Source of the DNA: Elusimicrobiota bacterium
GTDB lineage: Bacteria; Elusimicrobiota; Elusimicrobia; UBA1565; JACRDR01
Assembly (NCBI GenBank): GCA_016212845.1
Contig: JACRDR010000482.1
Span: forward strand, 1 to 5,057
Direction: 5' to 3'
DNA: 5,057 nucleotides
Shown here: positions 1 through 4,902 of the stretch, piece by piece
Layout of the letters: every line of letters starts with the position of its first letter
Position numbering within the stretch: the stretch's first letter is position 1
Notes under the pieces: model-generated
What the model was told of the DNA's origin: nothing
Databases searched by the model: none
What the model saw: only the letters and a program-made list of their open reading frames with translations
Made by a program: the position numbers and the translations under genes

Positions 1-1425
1 CCAGAGGTTGTCGCGCAGCGACTGCGCGACGCCGAAGAAGAACGCCCCTTCGGCTTCATAGAGGGCGACGCCTTCGGGCACTTCGGAATGGCTGAGCGCG
101 CCGGCGGCCGATTTCAGGCTCTCCTCCGGGGCGTGGGTTCCTCGCTTGATCTGTCGGATCGTCGTGACGTCGGTCATCCGCTTCATGAAGAGGAACACCG
201 ACATCAGCATGCCCGCCTCGACGGCGACGGTCAGGTCGACGAAGACGGTGAGGAGGAAGGTCGCGAGCAGGATCGCGACGTCCGTGCGGGGGGCTCGCAG
301 GAGCGCCAGAAAGGAGTGCCACTCGCTCATGTGATAGGCCACGAACACGAGGATCGAGGCGAGCGCGCACAGCGGGATGTGCGCGGCCCAGCGGCCGAAG
401 GCGAGCATCACGACGAGGAGCGTCAGCGCGTGCACGATGCCCGCCACCGGCGTGCGCGCGCCGTTCTTCACGTTGGTCGCGGTGCGCGCGATCGCGCCGG
501 TCGCCGGAATGCCGCCGAAAAGCGGGGTCACGATATTGGCGACGCCTTGCGCGATGAGCTCGGTGTTGGGGCGGTGCCGCCCGTCGATCATCGTGTCGGC
601 GACGGTCGCCGAGAGCAGCGACTCGATCGCGCCGAGGAGCGCCACCGTGGCGGCGGGCCTCGCGAGCAGGCGGAGCTTCTCGAGCGTGATCTCCGGCCAG
701 ACGGGCCTGGACAGCCCGTGCGGCAGCTCGCCGAAACGGCTGCCGATCGTCTCCACGCTCAGGCCGAGCGCGACGGCGGCGGCCGTCCCGCCCAAGAGGA
801 CGATGATGGGTCCGGGCACGCGGCGGCTCACCTTCGGCCAGAAAGCCAGGACGCCGAGACAGGCCGCCGAGAGTCCCACCGTGGCCGGATCGGCGGTCGC
901 GGCGGCGCGCGCGTAGGCGGCCCACTTGTCGACGAAATCGGCCGGGATCGAGGCGAGCTGGAGCCCGAACAGGTCCCGGATCTGCTGCGAGAATATCGTG
1001 ACCGCGATGCCGGTGGTGAAGCCGACCGTCACGGGGTAGGGGATGATCCGGATGAGCTCGCCCAGCCCGAAGACGCCCATGAGGACGAGCATGACGCCGG
1101 CCATGATCGTGCAGAGCGTGAGACCCTCGATGCCGTAGCCCTGAACGATGCCGTAGACGATGACGACGAAGGCGCCCGTCGGGCCTCCGATCTGCACGCG
1201 CGAGCCGCCGAGCGCCGAGATCAGGAACCCGGCGATGATCGCGGTGGTGAAGCCCTTGTCGGGCGTGACTCCCGAGGAGATCGCGAACGCGATCGCCAGG
1301 GGCAGCGCGACGAGGCCGACGATCACTCCGGCGGTCAGGTCGGCGGTCAGGCGCTCCCAGGAATAATCCTGAAGGCAGGTCCACAGCTTGGGAACGGCGG
1401 AAGAGGGGGGCGAAGAGTGAAGCAT
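1..1425 (-). CDS. SulP-family inorganic anion transporter, 3' end outside window
   Basis: This is an inner-membrane anion carrier of the SulP (SLC26-like) family; members move sulfate, bicarbonate or dicarboxylates, often with Na+ or H+. The window holds 475 residues. Family signatures are seen in order: PKLWTCLQDYSWERLTADL (12-30) leading into a first membrane helix with GLVALPLAIAFAISSGV, RVQIGGPTGAF (76-86), GAIES with Glu268, GGIPATGAIARTATNV (from Gly304) and the late helix DLTVAVEAGMLMSVFLF (from Asp397). The STAS domain opens at about residue 450 (VALYEAEGAFFFG) and is cut after residue 475; full proteins usually have some 80-100 more residues. ATG at 1425 is the earliest in-frame start because a TGA lies at 1431-1429. 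No Shine-Dalgarno is placed correctly. The gene is divergent to the small gene at 1450, and its probable promoter lies at 1434-1462. The substrate cannot be assigned from sequence, and no carbonic anhydrase or sulfate gene is adjacent. Confidence 0.96.
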   Translation of the reverse strand, partial: MLHSSPPSSAVPKLWTCLQDYSWERLTADLTAGVIVGLVALPLAIAFAISSGVTPDKGFTTAIIAGFLISALGGSRVQIGGPTGAFVVIVYGIVQGYGIEGLTLCTIMAGVMLVLMGVFGLGELIRIIPYPVTVGFTTGIAVTIFSQQIRDLFGLQLASIPADFVDKWAAYARAAATADPATVGLSAACLGVLAFWPKVSRRVPGPIIVLLGGTAAAVALGLSVETIGSRFGELPHGLSRPVWPEITLEKLRLLARPAATVALLGAIESLLSATVADTMIDGRHRPNTELIAQGVANIVTPLFGGIPATGAIARTATNVKNGARTPVAGIVHALTLLVVMLAFGRWAAHIPLCALASILVFVAYHMSEWHSFLALLRAPRTDVAILLATFLLTVFVDLTVAVEAGMLMSVFLFMKRMTDVTTIRQIKRGTHAPEESLKSAAGALSHSEVPEGVALYEAEGAFFFGVAQSLRDNLW

Positions 1426-1433
1426 CGATCATC

Positions 1434-1462
1434 ATGCTAGAATCCCTGGATGCGGCGGTCAA
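1434..1462 (-). promoter_or_regulatory. Candidate sigma70-type promoter for the SulP gene
   Basis: On the minus strand TTGACC (1462-1457, 5 of 6 to the consensus -35) is followed after exactly 17 bp by TAGCAT (1439-1434, 4 of 6 to the -10, with the key A2 and T6 kept). Transcription would start near 1427-1426, one or two bases before the SulP ATG at 1425, so the mRNA would have almost no leader. This fits the lack of a Shine-Dalgarno. The -35 lies inside the first codons of the divergent gene. The motif match is seen; promoter activity is inferred. Confidence 0.5.
1435..1443 (+). promoter_or_regulatory. Candidate extended -10 element for the small gene at 1450
   Basis: TGC followed by TAGAAT (1438-1443) makes an extended -10 (TGn plus 5 of 6 to TATAAT). 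It ends 6 nt before the ATG at 1450, so the expected start of transcription falls on or next to the start codon. I see no convincing -35 upstream, which an extended -10 can partly replace. It overlaps the minus-strand -10 at 1434-1439 by two bases. Promoter use is inferred. Confidence 0.45.
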
Positions 1463-1830
1463 TGACGTGGGTCATGGTCCTTCTCTTCTGGTCCGCTCCG
1501 GCTTCGGCCGGCAAGCTCGACCTAGACGTCTACTCCTCCGCTCCGCCGCCGCGAGTCTCCGAGCCGAAGGCCTTCGAGTACGGGCGCCGCGAATGGGTCC
1601 CCGGCGACGAGCGCGTGATCGCTCGCGAGCCGGGCTGGATTCAAACGGCGGCCCGCGCCGGCTACGCCGGCCTGGGAGTGGCGGGCCTGGTCACGAGCAT
1701 CGCCAGCGGAGGCGTCGCTCCCGCGGTCGGGTTCGGCATCGTCAGCGTGCTGCAGCTCTACGCCCTCGTGAAGTCGCGCAAACCCGCCGAGCCCGCATGG
1801 AAGAACCGGACCGCAGACGAGACGAACTGA
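1450..1830 (+). CDS. Small exported/membrane protein of unknown function
   Basis: This is a 126-residue protein that I do not recognise. It starts with a classical signal peptide: basic MRRS, a hydrophobic stretch WVMVLLFW, and a likely signal peptidase I site after PASA (about residue 20). ATG at 1450 gives the basic n-region; Met5 (1462) is an alternative start. The mature part has a charged, Pro-rich stretch (about 21-62) and then a Gly/Ala-rich hydrophobic segment (about 70-106; Gly71, 74, 76, 79, 87, 88, 94, 96), which could form one or two membrane helices with glycine-zipper packing. It ends in a basic tail with KSRK. The product is probably in or at the inner membrane, or periplasmic. 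There is no Shine-Dalgarno; the -10-like motif at 1438-1443 suggests a leaderless message. The last 34 nt overlap the next gene, so the two are probably cotranscribed. Confidence 0.72.
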   Translation: MRRSMTWVMVLLFWSAPASAGKLDLDVYSSAPPPRVSEPKAFEYGRREWVPGDERVIAREPGWIQTAARAGYAGLGVAGLVTSIASGGVAPAVGFGIVSVLQLYALVKSRKPAEPAWKNRTADETN

Positions 1831-2225
1831 TCCGCGCCGTCGAGAGCGCGTTCGATAGCCTCGAAGACTCCGGCGCGCGTTGGCAGGATTTGCCCGACGC
1901 GGAGATCGAGCGGCTCTCGGAGAGCTTGCCCTTCCTGGACCCGCCGGGCTGGCGCCGCAGCCTCCCGGCGTATATGCGTTGGACGCTCAAGAACTACGAG
2001 CGTCCGGCCGCCAAGACGGTCGATCGTACGATCTACATGCTGTCGCCGGGCGAGGCTCCGGAGCTGAAGGCGCGGGCGCTCGAGCGGTACAAGACCTTGT
2101 CGGGCAGCCAGGCGGCGACGGCGTGCCGTTTCCTGCGCTTCATGTGCGACGTCGCGGGCGAGAGCCGCTGCGACGCGAGAGCGGCCCGGGAGGCGCTGGC
2201 CTACTGGGGACGGTTCTGCACCTGA
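1797..2225 (+). CDS. Small soluble protein, possibly DUF6714-like
   Basis: This 142-residue protein has no signal peptide or membrane helix and is expected in the cytosol. The start is chosen at ATG 1797, inside the end of the preceding gene in another frame. The frame is open further upstream, but that part is an Arg-rich shadow of the preceding gene. The N-terminal third is an acidic/basic helix (ELIRAVESAFDSL, from residue 10). It is followed by PFLDPPGWRRSLPAYMRWTL (45-64), an ERYKTLSGSQAATACRFLRFM segment (96-116) and a C-terminal EALAYWGRF (132-140). An LPAYM-type helix, then a helix beginning at a sequence like LTPEQ, then a C-terminal YW, is the layout I recall for DUF6714. The match is from memory and no catalytic motif is visible. 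It overlaps the upstream gene by 34 nt (likely translational coupling), and its 3' end overlaps the convergent acyltransferase by 25 nt. Confidence 0.68.
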   Translation: MEEPDRRRDELIRAVESAFDSLEDSGARWQDLPDAEIERLSESLPFLDPPGWRRSLPAYMRWTLKNYERPAAKTVDRTIYMLSPGEAPELKARALERYKTLSGSQAATACRFLRFMCDVAGESRCDARAAREALAYWGRFCT

Positions 2226-3151
2226 GCCGCCATCGGCTCATTCGGGCGCAGGTTTTTGAAGCGGCGGTGAATCCACAGCCACTGTTCGGGGTGCTTGCGG
2301 ATCCAGCCTTCCACGTGGCGCGCCACGATCTGGGTCGCCGCCTCCGGCGAGTCGCCGCCGGCCAGCACGTCGACCGGCTTCTCGATGACGGTGACGTGCA
2401 GCCCGTCCGGCCGCCTTAGGCAGTAGGTCGGCAGCACGACCGCGCCGGTGCGCTTGGCGAGCGCGCCGACGACGGCGAGGGTGTCCACTCTGGCGCCGAA
2501 GACCTCCACCGGCACGCCCATCGGCGGGTGGGCGTACTGGTCGTTCATGAACGCGACCGAGCCGCCCTTTCGGAGGGCCTTGAGCACCGCCGGCATCGAG
2601 CCCGGATGCCACGCGGCCGCGACTCCGGTGGCCGAGCGGCACGCGGTGATCTTTTCGTGCAGCCACGCGGGCTTGAGCACGGTGGTCACGATCGTCGGGC
2701 GGATGCCGCCGAGGCCGGCGGCGGCGGCGGACATTTCCCACCAGCCCAGGTGAGCCGAGAAAAAAAGCACTCCGTTGCCCTTGGCCTTCGCCTCGTCCCA
2801 GATCTCCTTGCCCTGCAGCCGCGAGACCCGCTCGGCGTAGCGGCGGTAATGGCCCGGGATCGGGGAGAAGAAGTGCGCGAACTCGAAGAACATGATGCCG
2901 TAATGCTCGTAGTTCGCGCGCAGAAGCGCGGCTCGCCGGGCGGGCGTCAAGTCCGGCAGGCAGCGATCGATGTTTTCCTCGACGATCCGGTTCCGGAAGA
3001 GACGCAGGCTCAGGATCAGGCGCCCGAAGGCGCGGCCGAGCGCGAGCTCGAGCCCGCGCGGCATCGCGGCGGCGGCCCGGCCGGCGGACGCGAGCAGGGC
3101 GCGCAACGGCAGCGACCAGACGCGCTGCCAAGGAGACGGGGGGCGGGGCAC
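2201..3151 (-). CDS. LpxL/HtrB-type lysophospholipid/lipid A acyltransferase
   Basis: A 316-residue member of the bacterial late acyltransferase family (PF03279), which moves a fatty acyl chain from ACP or CoA onto lipid A precursors or related glycolipids at the cytoplasmic face of the inner membrane. Family marks are seen: EENIDRCLPDLTPARR (58-73), the catalytic HX4E motif with His134 and Glu139 in HLGWWEM, MNDQ (202-205), GVPVEVFG (212-219), TYCLRRPDG (242-250) and the C-terminal HPEQWLWIHRRFK (287-299). The length is normal for the family. The start is GTG at 3151, first after an in-frame TAG; Met30 is a later option but would cut the hydrophobic N-terminal region. There is no Shine-Dalgarno. 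It lies 16 bp after the nitroreductase stop and is probably last in the minus-strand cluster. Which acceptor lipid it uses cannot be told: LpxL/LpxM and phosphatidylinositol-mannoside-type acyltransferases share these motifs. Confidence 0.93.
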   Translation of the reverse strand: MPRPPSPWQRVWSLPLRALLASAGRAAAAMPRGLELALGRAFGRLILSLRLFRNRIVEENIDRCLPDLTPARRAALLRANYEHYGIMFFEFAHFFSPIPGHYRRYAERVSRLQGKEIWDEAKAKGNGVLFFSAHLGWWEMSAAAAGLGGIRPTIVTTVLKPAWLHEKITACRSATGVAAAWHPGSMPAVLKALRKGGSVAFMNDQYAHPPMGVPVEVFGARVDTLAVVGALAKRTGAVVLPTYCLRRPDGLHVTVIEKPVDVLAGGDSPEAATQIVARHVEGWIRKHPEQWLWIHRRFKNLRPNEPMAAQVQNRPQ

Positions 3152-3154
3152 CGG

Positions 3155-3169
3155 AAGCTATTTTAGCTT
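3155..3169 (-). promoter_or_regulatory. AT-rich hairpin and -10-like hexamer before the acyltransferase
   Basis: A perfect inverted repeat (6-bp arms AAGCTA/TAGCTT, 3-nt loop) fills nearly all of the gap between the nitroreductase stop and the acyltransferase GTG. On the minus strand it includes TAAAAT (3165-3160, 5 of 6 to the -10), 8 nt before GTG 3151, so transcription would start at about the start codon. I find no -35 at 16-18 bp. It may be a leaderless internal promoter or just an AT-rich spacer; the hairpin is too short and lacks a T-run, so it is a poor terminator. Confidence 0.35.
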
Positions 3170-3764
3170 ATCGGCCCCTAAATCCGCCCTCGAGGGCGAT
3201 CTCGGCGGTGCGCTTGCGGCCGGACGGAGCCTCCATCGCCTTCAGCTTCGCCGGCAGATCCTCTTTGGAGCCCGGCCTGCCGATCGCCGCCATCGCCTCG
3301 ACCTGAAAGTCGTCCGGCACGTTCAGCGCGCGCCGGGCCTTCTCGTAGTCGAAGCCTTCCATTCCGTGCACCACCAAGCCCAGCATCGAGCCCTGGAGCG
3401 CGAGACAACCCCACGCCGCCCCCGCGTCGAAGGAATGCGTACGCGACGGCTTGCCGTTGAGCTCGAAGGTCTTGCGCGAGACGATCACCACGAGCGCTCC
3501 GGCGTACTCCGCCCACGCGCGGTTGCCCGGCACGAGCAGGTCCACGAAGTCGTTCCAGCGCGCGCCGGAGCGGCGCGAGTACAGGAAGCGCCAAGGCTGG
3601 TTGTTGTAGGAGGACGGCGCCCACCGAGCCGCCTCGAACACGGACATGAGCTCCGCAAGCGGCACTTCCTCCCCGGACATCGCCCTCGGCGACCAGCGGT
3701 CCAGGAATATCGAATCGACGGCATGGTCGGGCTTGCGATTGCCGACCGCGGCGGTCCTCATCAT
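3168..3764 (-). CDS. Nitroreductase-family FMN-dependent oxidoreductase
   Basis: This 198-residue protein is of normal length for the nitroreductase fold (PF00881), homodimeric flavoproteins that use NAD(P)H and FMN to reduce nitro groups, quinones, enals or other electrophiles in the cytosol. Seen are the N-terminal phosphate-contact motif RWSPRAMSG (23-31; Arg23, Ser25, Arg27), the FMN-contact region APSSYNNQPWRF (49-60), DAGAAWGCLALQGSMLGL (113-130) in the dimer/flavin core, and the C-terminal IGRPG (161-165). The start is ATG 3764, set by a strong GGAGG 6 nt upstream; Met2 directly follows. The substrate is not deducible. It sits between an antiporter gene (45 bp upstream) and the acyltransferase (16 bp downstream) on the same strand, which suggests cotranscription but no shared pathway. 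A role in detoxification or redox maintenance is inference. Confidence 0.93.
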   Translation of the reverse strand: MMRTAAVGNRKPDHAVDSIFLDRWSPRAMSGEEVPLAELMSVFEAARWAPSSYNNQPWRFLYSRRSGARWNDFVDLLVPGNRAWAEYAGALVVIVSRKTFELNGKPSRTHSFDAGAAWGCLALQGSMLGLVVHGMEGFDYEKARRALNVPDDFQVEAMAAIGRPGSKEDLPAKLKAMEAPSGRKRTAEIALEGGFRGR

Positions 3765-3770
3765 GGTCCA

Positions 3771-3775
3771 CCTCC
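3771..3775 (-). promoter_or_regulatory. Strong Shine-Dalgarno of the nitroreductase gene
   Basis: GGAGG on the minus strand is separated by 6 nt from ATG 3764 and fixes that start. It is the only clear Shine-Dalgarno before any complete gene in the window. Confidence 0.8.
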
Positions 3776-3782
3776 AGCCCCT

Positions 3783-3788
3783 ATTGTA
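3783..3788 (-). promoter_or_regulatory. Possible -10 element upstream of the nitroreductase gene
   Basis: TACAAT on the minus strand (5 of 6 to TATAAT) lies in the 45-bp gap after the antiporter stop. Transcription would begin near 3776, just upstream of the GGAGG, giving a short leader of roughly 10-12 nt. At 17-19 bp upstream I see only weak AT-rich hexamers (such as TTAAAT), not a good -35. This may be an internal operon promoter; confidence is low. Confidence 0.3.
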
Positions 3789-3809
3789 AGGAGCGGATGT
3801 GTGGATGAT

Positions 3810-4850
3810 TTAATCGACGCGGCGGCGTTCGATGAGGTCCAAGGCGGGACCGGTCATGCAGGTCGTCGCCAGGGCCATGAGCACCAGCGACGAGAACAGC
3901 TCGCCGGACAAGATCCCGAGATCGTAGCCGACGTTCAGCACGACGAGCTCCATCAGTCCCCGCGTGTTGATCAGCGCTCCCAGCGCCAGGCTGTCGGAGC
4001 GCCCGAGGCCGGCCGCGCGCGCCGCGGCGGCGCCGCCGGCGAACTTGCCGGCTACCGCCGCGGTCATGACGACCAGGAAAAGCGCGAACGTCTCGGGCGA
4101 GGCCAGCAGCCCAAGGCGCGTACGCAGCCCCGAGAGCGCGAAGAAGAGCGGCATGAGCAGGTATTCGGAGGCCCGCTCGACCGCGCGCGGGACGTCGATC
4201 GCCCTTCCGCGGAGCGCGCGGAGCGCCGCGCCGGCGGTGAAGGAGCCGAGCGTGGTCCACGGGGCCCCGTGGCCGCCGCGTCCCGACGCGAGCGCCGTCG
4301 CGAGCGCGAGCAGCGCCCACGCGACGGCGTCGTCGAGCGCCGCGCACGCCAAGGCGGCGGTCCCGAGCTTGCTGCGCGTCATGCCGCGCTCCCTGAGGAC
4401 CCGCGCGAGGACGGGGAACGCGGTGACGCTCATCGCGGTTCCCAAGAACAGGATGAACGCCCCCGTCGGCGTTCCCGCGGGCGCGTGGCCTTCGATCAAG
4501 GCGACGCCGAGACCCGCGCCCAGCGCGAACGGCAGGCAGATGCTCGCCGCCGCCACGAGGAGCGCCGCGCGCGCCTGCGAGCGCAGCGTCGTCAGGTCGA
4601 AATCGAGACCCGTGAGGAACATGAAGAGGACGATGCCGGCCTGCGCCGCCACGCGCAGGCGCTCCATGGACTCCGGCGGAAAGAGAGCCGCGGAAGCGGA
4701 TGGAAGGACCGAGCCGAGCAAGGACGGCCCGAGGGCCAGTCCCGCGGCGATCTCGCCTACGACCTCGGGCTGGCCCAGGCGCTTGGCGATCGCGGCGCCC
4801 GCTCGGGCGCACGCGACGATGACGGCGGTCTGAAGAAGGAGAAGCGGCAT
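3810..4850 (-). CDS. CPA2-type cation:proton antiporter, unusually short
   Basis: A 346-residue polytopic inner-membrane protein of the monovalent cation:proton antiporter fold (PF00999, CPA2 group), exchanging Na+ or K+ for H+. Seen in order: QPEVVGEIAAGLALGPSLLG (27-46), GIVLFMFLTGLDFD (72-85), the broken-helix motif TAFPVLAR (143-150), the ion-binding acidic pair Asp173-Asp174, PLFFALSGLRTRLGLL (234-249), AGKFAGG with Lys269, ALINTRGLMELVVLNVGYDLGILS (292-315) and LATTCMTGP (327-335). These core residues are intact. However, relatives usually run to about 400-430 residues. After the Asp-Asp helix the chain passes from a hydrophilic GRGGHGAPWTT directly to LGSFTAGAAL, which normally lies two helices further on. 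About 80 residues therefore seem absent in frame around residue 195-203. ATG 4850 is the only sensible start; the Shine-Dalgarno is weak. No C-terminal TrkA-N/RCK domain follows. Function may be altered or lost. Confidence 0.9.
   Translation of the reverse strand: MPLLLLQTAVIVACARAGAAIAKRLGQPEVVGEIAAGLALGPSLLGSVLPSASAALFPPESMERLRVAAQAGIVLFMFLTGLDFDLTTLRSQARAALLVAAASICLPFALGAGLGVALIEGHAPAGTPTGAFILFLGTAMSVTAFPVLARVLRERGMTRSKLGTAALACAALDDAVAWALLALATALASGRGGHGAPWTTLGSFTAGAALRALRGRAIDVPRAVERASEYLLMPLFFALSGLRTRLGLLASPETFALFLVVMTAAVAGKFAGGAAAARAAGLGRSDSLALGALINTRGLMELVVLNVGYDLGILSGELFSSLVLMALATTCMTGPALDLIERRRVD
4257..4272. repeat. Perfect 16-bp palindrome inside the antiporter gene
   Basis: CCACGGGGCCCCGTGG is its own reverse complement, and GTGG at 4252-4255 adds a second inverted pair with CCAC at 4257-4260. 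It encodes the hydrophilic G-H-G-A-P-W stretch at about residues 193-198, exactly where about two membrane helices seem missing. It is coding sequence, so it is not a terminator; it may be the scar of a deletion or a chance GC palindrome. Confidence 0.75.
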
Positions 4851-4878
4851 CGGTCTTCGAGCGCCGAGTCTACAATTT

Positions 4879-4902
4879 CGCGGCCCGATTCAGCGGGCCG
4901 CG
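4879..4902 (-). repeat. Stem-loop at the 3' end of the glycosyltransferase gene
   Basis: Perfect 8-bp GC arms (CGCGGCCC/GGGCCGCG) flank an 8-nt loop that contains the TGA stop of the glycosyltransferase. On the minus strand the stem is followed by AAATTGT, not a T-run, so it is not a standard intrinsic terminator. It could instead stabilise or attenuate the message between the glycosyltransferase and the antiporter. Confidence 0.5.

Noticed and set aside
1405..1410. Run of six G near the SulP start as a phase-variation tract or frameshift error
   Set aside because: SulP-type N-terminal sequence continues in the annotated frame on the coding side, and six bases is unremarkable at this GC content.
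88..1440. Long plus-strand open frame (450 codons) opposite SulP
   Set aside because: It is a hydrophilic, charged translation typical of the antisense of a GC-rich membrane protein; no family features and it would fully overlap SulP.
1443..1447. AGGGA on the minus strand as a Shine-Dalgarno for SulP
   Set aside because: It lies 17 nt from the ATG at 1425, too far for a normal ribosome binding site.
56..1462. Long minus-strand open frame (468 codons) rich in Arg, His and Asp
   Set aside because: It is an out-of-frame shadow of the SulP gene: composition is Arg/Asp/His-rich with no domain, whereas the neighbouring frame gives full SulP signatures.
1434..1796. Upstream extension of the 1797 gene's frame to a start at 1434
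   Set aside because: The extension is Arg-rich low-complexity sequence overlapping the signal-peptide protein, which is the better gene; ATG 1797 gives a normal N-terminus.
2238..3131. Minus-strand frame overlapping the acyltransferase
   Set aside because: Arg/Gly/Ala-rich shadow; the catalytic and C-terminal family motifs are all in the other frame.
4025..4038. 14-bp palindrome CGGCGGCGCCGCCG
   Set aside because: It falls in GCC/GGC-rich codons of an Ala/Gly stretch and is expected by chance in such composition.
3781..4833. Long frames on both strands overlapping the antiporter
   Set aside because: Arg/Ala/Ser-rich translations with no membrane pattern; shadows of the antiporter, as are those over the nitroreductase at 3178-3771.
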